Assembly (NCBI GenBank): GCA_033182465.1
Contig: CP137330.1
Coordinates: 186,001 to 250,000, forward strand
Origin: Sanghuangporus weigelae
Taxonomy: Eukaryota > Basidiomycota > Agaricomycetes > Hymenochaetales > Hymenochaetaceae
Reading direction: 5' to 3'
Length of the DNA: 64,000 bases
The notes beneath the pieces were generated by a model. It saw nothing but the letters and a program-made list of their open reading frames with translations. It was not told where the DNA came from and did not search any database. Both the position numbers and the translations under genes were made by a program. Shown here in pieces: positions 11,979 to 21,242 of the stretch (position 1 is its first letter; each line of letters starts with the position of its first letter).

Positions 11979-11990
11979 GGATCGAAAGAT
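11979..11990 (+). promoter_or_regulatory. probable self-priming primer-binding site
   Basis: Two bases after the LTR end lies ggatcgaaagat, an exact 12-base reverse complement of 11706-11717 in the LTR, just downstream of the TATA-like box. In Tf1/sushi elements the first about 11 nt of the transcript fold back onto such a site and prime reverse transcription instead of a tRNA. I recognised no tRNA 3'-end complement here. The inference depends on the transcript starting at about 11706. Confidence 0.7.
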
Positions 11991-12037
11991 CACTCGCTAG
12001 TTTTACCACCACCTCTCACGGGCAAGGTTCTTGGCTA

Positions 12038-12379
12038 GTGTTTTATCGAGGCGAGGACCGTCGACCTCAAGTCCCTATCGACGTCACTAGTTTCGAGACT
12101 AGTACCCATATCAAATCCTCAGGACAAGTGCACATCCTGGAGAACGACAAACCCGATTCACTTAAATCACATATCTACTATCATAACCCCTACAACGACG
12201 AAGTGTACCTAATAGCAAAGGCATCTGGTAGCCCTGCAGTTGGAAGCACGCAAACAACAACCACGAAAGTAGCAGCAGTCCCTTCCACTATTGCTACATT
12301 CGACGAGAAAGGAACTACTTGGTTAACAGCACCAAGGAACAATAACCCTGAAGCATCAGGCGAGAAACGAAGTTCATGA
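12038..12379 (+). CDS. small ORF upstream of gag (113 codons)
   Basis: This is the first frame after the priming site. It has no recognised domain and is Thr/Ala-rich in its second half. Its stop overlaps the start of the next ORF as ATGA at 12376-12379, an arrangement that elsewhere permits termination-reinitiation. Whether it is translated is unknown. Confidence 0.45.
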   Translation: MFYRGEDRRPQVPIDVTSFETSTHIKSSGQVHILENDKPDSLKSHIYYHNPYNDEVYLIAKASGSPAVGSTQTTTTKVAAVPSTIATFDEKGTTWLTAPRNNNPEASGEKRSS

Positions 12380-13410
12380 ACCGATCAGGAAACGCCAACA
12401 ACAGAAGTAACGGTCATCGAACGAACGAACGAGCGAACGATAATCAAACGAGGTTCACACCCAGATCCCTCGACGAACGAGTTCAATATATCACCAACAG
12501 GCTACGTAGTCTGGAAAGCGATCACGACATACTATACGCGACAACGAACCACAGCATATTGTATCCACCAGTGATCAGAAGGCTACAAGAAAGGGTTGAA
12601 AGACTGGAAGAACGAACTGCAAACACGGGGCAGTCAAACAGTCTACCAACTGGAGCATACGCGACAGCAGTAGGAGATCGATTCGAAGCACTCGAAACAA
12701 CTACTCGAAGAATTGGAGCACAAGTAGCAGCTCTAGAGAGATATACTCTGGAATTGGATCGAGCAGCAGGAGCACTCAATCAACGAGTCATAGACGGAAA
12801 CGGAGTACTTGACCGAGAGCTCAACGCTATCCGAAACAGGATTACTGCTCAGGAACAACAACTACAGACAATCGAGACGAGAGTCGGAGAGCTTAACAGG
12901 ACAGCTCTAGATCAACCAAGGATTGTTCAAGACATCCATAACCTGCGAGAAGCCCTACTCCAACTAGGACAAACAATCGAGTCGAGTCAACGCACCTACG
13001 CAGCTATACTCACATCGGTACAGACAACCGAAACTACCTCAAGGAACATACTCGAACACGCTCAACGAATTCGAGAAGTAGCTCAGGCAGCACAACGCTG
13101 GGAATACTTTCTACCAAGAGAGAGAGCCCAACAGGAACAGAGTTCTGACGAATCAGTGTCCTCAGACGAAGAAGCATCACGAAGACCATTCTTACTCAGA
13201 ACCCCACCTCGAACGGTTATCATCCAAGTACCAACAGTACCTGCAGTACCAGCAAGTGGTTCAGTAGCAACCCAAGCGCCAGAGAATCCACCACCACCAT
13301 CCTATTCCCCACCAGCAGTGCCCATAAGCACATACGACCATGTCGACAACCGACCAGAAGGTGCAAGCACTGGAGCAGCAACTACAGACTCTTCAGACAC
13401 AACTCTCTAA
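12376..13410 (+). CDS. coiled-coil ORF upstream of gag (344 codons)
   Basis: The frame starts MNRSGNANNR and is Gln/Arg/Glu-rich with heptad-like spacing of Leu and Ile over about residues 25-260, indicating a long coiled coil. A Ser/Glu patch and a Pro-rich tail with PPPPSYSPP near residue 310 follow. The PPPPSY resembles a late-domain-like proline motif, but this is only resemblance. It overlaps the zinc-knuckle gag ORF in another frame by 71 nt. It could be a structural Gag component or an accessory scaffold; I see no capsid signature. Confidence 0.5.
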   Translation: MNRSGNANNRSNGHRTNERANDNQTRFTPRSLDERVQYITNRLRSLESDHDILYATTNHSILYPPVIRRLQERVERLEERTANTGQSNSLPTGAYATAVGDRFEALETTTRRIGAQVAALERYTLELDRAAGALNQRVIDGNGVLDRELNAIRNRITAQEQQLQTIETRVGELNRTALDQPRIVQDIHNLREALLQLGQTIESSQRTYAAILTSVQTTETTSRNILEHAQRIREVAQAAQRWEYFLPRERAQQEQSSDESVSSDEEASRRPFLLRTPPRTVIIQVPTVPAVPASGSVATQAPENPPPPSYSPPAVPISTYDHVDNRPEGASTGAATTDSSDTTL

Positions 13411-14428
13411 ACACAGCATCAAGCTTCCGAAGTACTATGGCAAGCGAAGCGAAGATATTGATCTGTGGATTAGTCGATGTATCTCGAAGCTGGCACAGCA
13501 TGGAGTCAAGGATGAGGAGGAGATCGCAAAGAGCCTATTTGCGGCACTAGAAGGCGACAGCTACGATTGGTTTGCAGAGAAGAATACCCTAACATCATTC
13601 GATGCCAATGGGAAACTGAAACCAGTACCTGCGATTATCGCTGCAACAAATGGAATGTTCGCATCACTCAAGGACATGCTGAACTGGATGAGGATCCGAG
13701 CAGGACATCCGATCATTGGAGAACAGGAAGCCCTATTCCAACTACTATGCATCCAGCAGAAAGGAGCAAGCATTAGGGCGTACAACGACGAATTCCGACG
13801 ACTCAAAGCACGAGCACCAGACACGATGGATAAGCAGATGCTCAAGTACATCTATGTCAAAGGACTAGACATGTGGGTCAAACGACGAGTCGAATCTGTA
13901 CAACCCGACGCTTTCGAGAAGAACGACCTCGATGCATGGATGGAATGGACAAGCAACCTAGCAAACTCTGATGCCAGGCAAAGGCTCATGGGTAGTCAAA
14001 CATATACCCCAAGATTCAAATCGAATGGACAGTCATCTTTCCGACCACCAGTACAAACAACGAAACGAGATCCAGACGCCATGGATGTAGATGCACTCCG
14101 AGGCTTGCCGAAGAAGGGAGGCAAATGCTACAACTGTGAAAAGTCAGGACATTACGCAAAGGAGTGCAAGGCACCAAGGAAGCAAAAGGGTTCTTCCTCT
14201 AAGCGGCCGAAGAAGACTAATGGTGTAAAACAGAGGACGATGACAACACGAACAATCGATTTCAAGGAAACATGTCCCGATCCACACTGCCGAAGGCCAG
14301 TCCACTACGACCATGTAGCATGGGCTAAAGGCGACGAATCAGCAGGATGGACTTGCAAGCATGACGAAGAATACCGAAACAACATTCGCAAATCCCTAGC
14401 AAGTAAAGAGCAACAGGGAAAAGATTAA
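13340..14428 (+). CDS. gag-like protein with CCHC zinc knuckle
   Basis: The protein has 362 codons. It has a short N-terminal coiled coil (KVQALEQQLQTLQTQL), a retrotransposon-gag capsid-like region (about residues 30-200, including IDLWISRCISKL and IRAYNDEFRRLKARAPD), and a zinc knuckle CYNCEKSGHYAKEC at about residues 262-276 followed by a basic tail. This is the usual nucleocapsid arrangement of Ty3/gypsy Gag. A second Cys/His-rich stretch (CPDPHCRRPVHYDHVAW) near the C-terminus is less usual. The pol ORF begins about 100 nt downstream. Confidence 0.85.
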   Translation: MSTTDQKVQALEQQLQTLQTQLSKHSIKLPKYYGKRSEDIDLWISRCISKLAQHGVKDEEEIAKSLFAALEGDSYDWFAEKNTLTSFDANGKLKPVPAIIAATNGMFASLKDMLNWMRIRAGHPIIGEQEALFQLLCIQQKGASIRAYNDEFRRLKARAPDTMDKQMLKYIYVKGLDMWVKRRVESVQPDAFEKNDLDAWMEWTSNLANSDARQRLMGSQTYTPRFKSNGQSSFRPPVQTTKRDPDAMDVDALRGLPKKGGKCYNCEKSGHYAKECKAPRKQKGSSSKRPKKTNGVKQRTMTTRTIDFKETCPDPHCRRPVHYDHVAWAKGDESAGWTCKHDEEYRNNIRKSLASKEQQGKD

Positions 14429-14532
14429 GACCTCCATCGAACGAGACTGCGCGATGTGAGTGTGACAAGGGTGACGAGAAAGGTTTCAACAACCAGTGTT
14501 TCAAACCTCCTGGGTTCAACCCCAGTGAAGCG

Positions 14533-17500
14533 ATGTACAATAAGCGATTGCCAATACAAGCATTGCATCCCCGATTACCTATTCGAGTGAAGGTTGGAAC
14601 AAAGACCCTAGCAGTCAAAGCGTTAATCGATTCCGGAGCTACATGCAGCACGATACACCCCAACTTGGTACGACACTACAGCCTATTCAAAAAGAGGCTT
14701 GATCACCCTCGACCTTTGAATAATGCGGATGGAAGTCCCAACCAAGGAGGAGCAATCACGCACGAGGTCTACACATTAATTTTTGATGGACCTAAACCGC
14801 AGCCACAAACGTTGGCAGTAGCAACCACAGGACAGGATCAAGTGATCCTAGGAATTGACTATTTGGCCAAAGTCAATCCCGAAATTGATTGGAAGAATCA
14901 AGTATGGAATCGGAATGGTAATTCGATACCATTCGAGCTCAACGTCATACGAGCTACCAAGAAGCGAAGGCACAGGAAGCGCAAACGGAAACGGCAAACG
15001 AAAGGCAAACCTGACAAGACAAGACCTAGGCATAACACGAAGCAACAGGCTCAGGACAGAGACAACTATCGACACTCTGGAGCACCAGGAATAATATTTG
15101 CGCCAAGGAGAGACAACAACGGACACTCTCACGAAACGAAGCCACAAGCGAAGCCGGAAACCAGACCAGCAACACCAAGACTGGAACAGGCAAAACAGAC
15201 GCCAGAAGTGAAGAGTCCGAGCACGGAAAATATACCAGACTCTGCAACGAAACAGCCACAACAGGAAACGGCAAACAAGCATCATCGAGATGAGGAGGAA
15301 ATAAACTACACTCCCAAGCGATGGAAGAAACAGGCACCACAAGGAACGAGTATAGTGCAACGACGACCAAGGCACATACCGAGACGGATGATCCCAGCAC
15401 GGCAACTATACCAGACATCCGAAGGTGAAACACAAGATGTAACAGGCAAGCATAGCCTAGACGAACAGGAGGAAATAAACGACTCTCCGAAACGTTGGAA
15501 GAAACAACCACCACAGAAGATACACCCACTGAGGCAAAACATGCCGGAAGATGAAGAACTCTGGCCATCACCAGAAGAAAACCCGGGCATGAAGTATAGG
15601 ATACGACCACGAAAGACACGGTATCCAGAGAAGCCAGTGGCAGGCATTATACGACCGAGAACGGCATCGTTAATGCGAGGAGCTAGTCCCACACCGAAGC
15701 GTACAAGATGGGCAGACAACGAAAGCGATATCGAGATGCAAGACGAGCGGGAGACAACAGAAGACACTCCTATGCACGATATAGAGCCAGAAGACATTGA
15801 AAGTCTTAGGACGACCAACCAACCAGCTACCCTTACCAGAAAGGAAGAGCTCGCTGCAAAGCTAGAGCTAGACATCAATCGAAATTGGTCACCAAGGCAG
15901 CAGAACCAAGTCTCACAGCCTCTGAACAAAGCGAGTTCAGTATCCCAGCAGTATTCTCAACAAAAGGCAGCTGCAGAAGGACTACTAGGAACACAGAAAC
16001 GAGATTGGCGAAAACTCCTACCAAAGGAAATAGAAGACTACGCAGATGTCTTTGATCCTGACAAGTCAAGAAGGTTACCCAAGCATACGAAATGGGATAT
16101 GGCGATTAACCTCAAAGAAGGAGTACCATTACCGAAACCAAGGCCTATTATCAAGCTCACACGAGAAGAGCAGGCAGCACTCGATGCTTATGTCAAAGAG
16201 TTACTTGACAAAGGATGGATTGAAAAGGTTCAACCACATGAACCATGTCCGGTAGCAGCACCAGTCTTCTTTGTAGGAAAGAAAGACGGAGGAGCACGAG
16301 CAGTAACCGATTACCGAGACATCAACGACACGACAGTATCAGATCCATACCCGATACCGATCATGAGTGTTCTCCCAGAGAAACTGGAGAAAGGAAAATT
16401 CTTCTTTACACTCGACATGCGATCAGGTTACAACAACCTGCGAATCCGAGAAGGGGACGAGTGGAAGGCAGCATTCCGAGTTGGCAATGCAGTCTACAAG
16501 CCAAAGGTCATGATGTTTGGAATGAAGAACTCACCTGCAGTATTCCAACGATTCATGAATGACAACTTCGAATATTGGCTCAGGACAGAAGAAGCACTCA
16601 ACTATTTGGACGACCTTATTGGTCAAGCACAAACTGAAGAGGAACATTGGAAACTCCTCAGGGCAATTCTACAGAAATGCCGAGAGCTCGACATTTACCT
16701 CAAAATTGAGAAATGTCACTTCCTCCAAACCCAGCTCGACTACTTGGGATTTGTAGTAGGAACGAAAGGCATCCAGATGGATCCTTATAAGCTCAAAGCT
16801 ATTCACGAATGGCCAGTGCCAAAGACGAAACGACAAGTTCGAAAGTTCCAAGGATTTTGTAACTTCTACCGAAGATTCATCAGGAACTATGCCGATACAT
16901 TCGCACCTATTGGCGACCTTATCAAAAAGGATCGCAAGTTCATATGGGCAGAGGCACAAGATAAGGCATTCGAAAGTATCAAGAAGGCATTCGAAACGGA
17001 AGTCGCATTGGCAATGCCAAAGCCAGACAAACCATATACATTGGAAACCGATGCATCCGATGTAGCGATTGGTGCAGTCTTACAACAAGAAGACAACCAA
17101 GGAGAACTGAGACCTTTGGGTTTCATGTCGAAAACTCTAACGAACACCCAACGAAACTATCCAACGCATGACAAAGAGATGCTAGCAATCATGGAAGCAC
17201 TCAAGCATTGGAGACACCTATTGGAGGGAACCAAAGAACCAGTAACAATCCGAAGCGATCATGCAAACCTCCGATACTTCATGACAGCTCAGAATCTATC
17301 GAGACGTCAAGCAAGATGGGCACTAGAGTTATCACGATATAACTTCAAGATTCTCCATTGGCCAGGCAAGAAGAACCAAGCTGACGAGCTATCACGACGA
17401 TCCGACTATATGCCAGAGGACAAGGACAACTTAGGAGTTACCTTATTACCTCCTGATACGATCAAGCAACAAACATTGCGACGCACAGAGATCAACGGTC

Positions 17501-19011
17501 TATACAAGCTAGAAACTGAAATGGTCACTATCTCTGATCCTATTATCCGAACGATCAAGAGGAACTACAATACCGAGGAGGCTAAGAAGGAAATTCAGGC
17601 GATCAAGCAGAGCAACGGCTACAGTTACAGGAACGGCTTGCACTACGTAACCAATGCATTATATATCCCGCCGTCCGCCAACCTACGAGCGTTGCTAATC
17701 CGAAGGCGCCATGATCACAAACTTGCAGGCCACCCAGGAGCAGAAAAGACCATAGAGCTTGTAAAGCGATCATACTATTGGCCGAAGATGGAAGAAATGA
17801 TCCGAGCATATACCGCAACCTGCGACATATGTCAGCGTGCAAAACCGATTCGACAGTTTCGAAATCCGCCGCTCCAACCGTTGGAGGCACCACATCAACC
17901 ATGGGAAACCATAACCTGTGACCTGATTACCGACTTACCAGTCAGCAATGAAGGCTACAGTGCGATACTCGTTATAGTGGACAAACTCACTAAAATGGGG
18001 AAGTTCATTCCTTGCCAAGGAATACCCAATGCTAAGCAGTTGGCACGTTTGTTCCGCCAACATGTCTTCAAATACTACGGGGCCCCTAAACGAGTAATCT
18101 CCGACCGAGGTAGCAACTTCACCGCGCAATTCCTCAAGGAGTTCTGCAGACTCATCGATGTCGATTGGAAAACTAGTACAGCGTATCATCCACAAACCGA
18201 TGGTCAAACCGAGCGACTAAATCAAGAGCTTGAACAGTACTTACGCTGCTATGTGTCCTACCGACAAACAGATTGGGCAGAGTACATCGATATAGCAGAA
18301 TTCGCCTACAACAACAGGAAGCACAGTACTACACATCAGTCACCATTCTATACACTGTATGGATGGCATCCTCACCTGGACGTTGCGGAGACCGGTGATT
18401 CAAACGTCCCAGAAGCAATAAATCACCTAGAGGAGCTTCGACAAGTACAGCAAGAAGCCTATAATTCGATTAGGCAAGCGAATGAGGCAATGAAGCTTTA
18501 TGCAGACCTGCATCGAGGCAAACTGCCAGAGTACAAGCCGGGAGACGAAGTGTTACTAGACATGAGGAATCTCAGTCGATTGGAACCAACGAAGAAACTT
18601 GCAATGAAATGGGCAGGGCCTTATAAAGTCGAGAAGGCAGTCGGACAAGTGTCATTCAGATTACGCTTACCCGAAACCCTTCCGATCCACCCAGTGTTTC
18701 ATGCGAGTCTTCTCAGGCCTTACAAACGAAAGGAATACCCTGGAAGACCCACTTTGGATGAACCACCACCTATTGAAGTGGAGGGAGAAGCAGAGTACGA
18801 AGTGGAGACGATTCATAACACAAGACGTCATCGGAGCAAGGTCCAATACCTTATCCAATGGAAAGGATACCAGGAGCGAACATGGGAGCCACTTGACAAC
18901 CTCAAGAACTCCTATCAAATGATCGAAGCATTCCATAAAAAGTATCCTCAGGCAATCCAGCCACCGAACCTTAACCAATGGATCGCCGCACGAAAACGAA
19001 TGAGGCAATAG
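14533..19011 (+). CDS. pol polyprotein: protease, RT, RNase H, integrase, chromodomain
   Basis: The polyprotein has 1,492 codons in one frame. The aspartic protease shows LIDSGAT at about residues 32-38. A long charged linker (about residues 140-480) is rich in Lys, Arg, Gln and Pro. The reverse transcriptase carries LDMRSGYNN and YLDDLIGQ (near residue 690). RNase H begins around FTLETDASD-like sequence (near residue 840). The integrase zinc finger H...H...CDICQRA lies near residues 1059-1100 and the DDE core includes SDRGSNFTAQF and HPQTDGQTERLNQ. A C-terminal chromodomain (about residues 1420-1480) has the aromatic/WKGY-type core YLIQWKGY and TWEP. The chromodomain places it in the chromoviruses, and this family's chromodomain is thought to guide integration to chromatin marks. 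All domains read as intact. Confidence 0.95.
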   Translation: MYNKRLPIQALHPRLPIRVKVGTKTLAVKALIDSGATCSTIHPNLVRHYSLFKKRLDHPRPLNNADGSPNQGGAITHEVYTLIFDGPKPQPQTLAVATTGQDQVILGIDYLAKVNPEIDWKNQVWNRNGNSIPFELNVIRATKKRRHRKRKRKRQTKGKPDKTRPRHNTKQQAQDRDNYRHSGAPGIIFAPRRDNNGHSHETKPQAKPETRPATPRLEQAKQTPEVKSPSTENIPDSATKQPQQETANKHHRDEEEINYTPKRWKKQAPQGTSIVQRRPRHIPRRMIPARQLYQTSEGETQDVTGKHSLDEQEEINDSPKRWKKQPPQKIHPLRQNMPEDEELWPSPEENPGMKYRIRPRKTRYPEKPVAGIIRPRTASLMRGASPTPKRTRWADNESDIEMQDERETTEDTPMHDIEPEDIESLRTTNQPATLTRKEELAAKLELDINRNWSPRQQNQVSQPLNKASSVSQQYSQQKAAAEGLLGTQKRDWRKLLPKEIEDYADVFDPDKSRRLPKHTKWDMAINLKEGVPLPKPRPIIKLTREEQAALDAYVKELLDKGWIEKVQPHEPCPVAAPVFFVGKKDGGARAVTDYRDINDTTVSDPYPIPIMSVLPEKLEKGKFFFTLDMRSGYNNLRIREGDEWKAAFRVGNAVYKPKVMMFGMKNSPAVFQRFMNDNFEYWLRTEEALNYLDDLIGQAQTEEEHWKLLRAILQKCRELDIYLKIEKCHFLQTQLDYLGFVVGTKGIQMDPYKLKAIHEWPVPKTKRQVRKFQGFCNFYRRFIRNYADTFAPIGDLIKKDRKFIWAEAQDKAFESIKKAFETEVALAMPKPDKPYTLETDASDVAIGAVLQQEDNQGELRPLGFMSKTLTNTQRNYPTHDKEMLAIMEALKHWRHLLEGTKEPVTIRSDHANLRYFMTAQNLSRRQARWALELSRYNFKILHWPGKKNQADELSRRSDYMPEDKDNLGVTLLPPDTIKQQTLRRTEINGLYKLETEMVTISDPIIRTIKRNYNTEEAKKEIQAIKQSNGYSYRNGLHYVTNALYIPPSANLRALLIRRRHDHKLAGHPGAEKTIELVKRSYYWPKMEEMIRAYTATCDICQRAKPIRQFRNPPLQPLEAPHQPWETITCDLITDLPVSNEGYSAILVIVDKLTKMGKFIPCQGIPNAKQLARLFRQHVFKYYGAPKRVISDRGSNFTAQFLKEFCRLIDVDWKTSTAYHPQTDGQTERLNQELEQYLRCYVSYRQTDWAEYIDIAEFAYNNRKHSTTHQSPFYTLYGWHPHLDVAETGDSNVPEAINHLEELRQVQQEAYNSIRQANEAMKLYADLHRGKLPEYKPGDEVLLDMRNLSRLEPTKKLAMKWAGPYKVEKAVGQVSFRLRLPETLPIHPVFHASLLRPYKRKEYPGRPTLDEPPPIEVEGEAEYEVETIHNTRRHRSKVQYLIQWKGYQERTWEPLDNLKNSYQMIEAFHKKYPQAIQPPNLNQWIAARKRMRQ

Positions 19012-19186
19012 TTGCATCACATGCACTCCACCCGATGGAGCCGCTTATGGATCCACAATAGAGACGATGAGTAAGGTCCCCAATGACCTTACCAAGCGAT
19101 GACATCAATGTGGCACACCAAAGCGAGAGCAGAGATAGAAGAATTAGGCAAGACATCGCCGACATACCAACAAGATGGTATAAAAC

Positions 19187-20263
19187 ATGGAGAACTTCGA
19201 GTTAAGGAACAACAACTCGAATCTCAACAGCTCTACTTCACTGCAGACGAACCACTACTCAGCTATGCCTATTTTCGACGAGCTACATGCATTCTGTCAA
19301 CCAGAAGATGCACCAGAATGGACATTTACACTCAGGCCACCGACCGAACGTTATCAATGGCCACAGCTGTGCAATCGATTCAACGAAGAGAACTATGAAG
19401 ATGAGATTGTACCCCTATGCCCAGGGAAGTACTTCGATGATCTATTCGACAAGTGGAACGCAATCCACCACAACCGAGACGAAATACCCCACCTTATGAT
19501 GGCGAATCACTCAGACGAGTGGTTATTCAAACTCAGTAACCCTCGAGACGCAGCATTACGCCGACTCAATGATGATGCATTTCTAACTTACGCGATCGAA
19601 CTCGAAACACAAGCATTACATCGAGGCAAGATCGACTTTAGGCACGAAACGACATACAAGAACATCATGGGCATCTATCATTCGGCAATTCAAATTTGCG
19701 CCTACCGACGAGACATGACTACCGCAATTCTTAACCGAATGATGCGATGGAGTCACTATCATCCGATGAGCATCGATGCGATGAAGTACATTATATACAT
19801 AGCCGACCAGACGGGCTTCTATGCATCCCACACCATGCAGTTCATGACGGTACTCAACATGACGAAGTATTACGAAGGAACGAGATACCGAACGGTTATT
19901 GAAGCGAGGAACTCTACTACGGACGAGGTACCACTCGACAACATCGAGCACCACGTAGTCGAAGGCAAAGAGGTTAACTACGACCCTCATTACCTTATGG
20001 AACTCAACAACCGAGAGGAAGAAGCCAGAGAAAAACTACAGGCTACACGACACCCCTTGCTGGAAGATCTGATGATCTCAGTCTACCAGTACCCGAACGA
20101 ACTCTACCAGCCGGACGAGATGCTTACTATGTCGGAACAGGAGGACATGTACATACACTCCGACGATACAGAGTCAAGTGAAGAAGGTGAAAGCAGGGAA
20201 CTATATACCCCAGCGAACTCGGCCCAGACTACACCTGAGGCTGAAGAATCCGAAGATTTGTAA
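19187..20263 (+). CDS. accessory ORF downstream of pol (358 codons)
   Basis: It starts MENFELRNNN and reads on the same strand as pol, 176 nt after the pol stop. It has no signal peptide or strong membrane segment, so it does not look like an envelope gene. The body is rich in aromatic, Asn and His residues, with a helical middle part, and the tail (from about residue 315) is very acidic and Ser/Thr-rich (DDTESSEEGES). I recognise no family. Extra genes in this position are uncommon in fungal Ty3/gypsy elements, and the element may have acquired a host gene. Confidence 0.55.
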   Translation: MENFELRNNNSNLNSSTSLQTNHYSAMPIFDELHAFCQPEDAPEWTFTLRPPTERYQWPQLCNRFNEENYEDEIVPLCPGKYFDDLFDKWNAIHHNRDEIPHLMMANHSDEWLFKLSNPRDAALRRLNDDAFLTYAIELETQALHRGKIDFRHETTYKNIMGIYHSAIQICAYRRDMTTAILNRMMRWSHYHPMSIDAMKYIIYIADQTGFYASHTMQFMTVLNMTKYYEGTRYRTVIEARNSTTDEVPLDNIEHHVVEGKEVNYDPHYLMELNNREEEAREKLQATRHPLLEDLMISVYQYPNELYQPDEMLTMSEQEDMYIHSDDTESSEEGESRELYTPANSAQTTPEAEESEDL

Positions 20264-20965
20264 ACAACTCTTCTTTTATGCAACCCCTTTCCCATATCGT
20301 GACCCGACATGGTCAATTATGCATTTCATTCTTACCTTATGATATTTATGGTCACATCCGACCAAATTATGCTTTATGCACCTCTTTATTTCACGCTTAT
20401 TCGGCCAACCAGCACAAATGAAGCACTATGCAGAAGTGTCAAAGAACCTACAAGGGCCTAGACATTTTGTATATTGTTTTATTGTGCCGGCTCCGAATTA
20501 GCAGATTATGCCTACCTTTTATTATCCTCTATGCAACGGAGAAGCCAAAAGTTTACGTGAAGTCACTCCCTTGCATCATGCTAGGATGTGCCTTCACGCT
20601 GAAAGGCACTCCAATTACACTCTTTCTTCGAAAAACTCCATTTGGGGGTTGAAGAGCTGTAGGTAAACACCTGGAACTTCACTCCCAAATTGGTATAAAA
20701 CTTATTCATTAACGACTTTATGATTTCTTTCTTATCACTTTCAATTGCGTCATATTCTTTACATGATGCACATTTCATATTCATATCCCTTCCCACCACC
20801 CTTTACAAGTCAATGTCTTCCCAGACACCCTTTTCACGACGTTCCTGCGAAGCAATACCTGCATTTTCGACGACTGGATCGATATCCTCAACGTCATAAC
20901 CGAGCGCGAGGTGAACTCGAAGCGCGACAGTAGTAACATCGCGCTGGAACGATTGCATTTCGAAG

Positions 20966-21151
20966 TCAGCCTCCTAGAGGATGATTAACAACTCGAAACG
21001 GCACAGAGCATGCATCACTTACCTGAGCACGCCTCTTACGCTCCAAAATCCAATGATTTATGCCGAAAATCGCGACAATAACGACAAAAACAGTAACAGC
21101 AGCGGCGACTTTCGACATTTTGGAGCAGAGATGATGATGGTTTGATAGCAA
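20966..21151 (-). CDS. antisense small membrane ORF near the 3' LTR
   Basis: The frame lies opposite to pol. Starting from the internal Met at 21118 (MSKVAAAVTV) it has one strong membrane-spanning segment followed by a basic stretch (ERKRRAQ), a signal-anchor pattern. A donor-like gtaagt follows that basic stretch, and the antisense strand is also open farther left, to about 20803. This is the only membrane-type frame in the element. Antisense genes between pol and the 3' LTR are known in some plant retrotransposons; I know of none established in fungi. Expression is unproven. Confidence 0.4.
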   Translation of the reverse strand: MLSNHHHLCSKMSKVAAAVTVFVVIVAIFGINHWILERKRRAQVSDACSVPFRVVNHPLGG

Positions 21152-21229
21152 AAATCAACCATCACTAGGCGACCCTTTATCCGAGCTTTCTCACGGATTA
21201 GGATGAACATTTCTCCGAAAGTTCATCTT

Positions 21230-21242
21230 AGGGGGGGTGTAG
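21230..21242 (+). promoter_or_regulatory. polypurine tract
   Basis: agggggggtgtag lies immediately before the 3' LTR (TG at 21243). This is the expected place for the plus-strand primer of an LTR retrotransposon. Confidence 0.8.

Noticed and set aside
14848-15929. Several minus-strand ORFs up to 207 codons opposite pol
   Set aside because: They are shadow frames of the biased Lys/Gln/Pro-rich pol linker, with no independent signal.
19187-20263. Envelope gene of an errantivirus-like element
   Set aside because: No signal peptide, no transmembrane segment and no cleavage-site-like motif.
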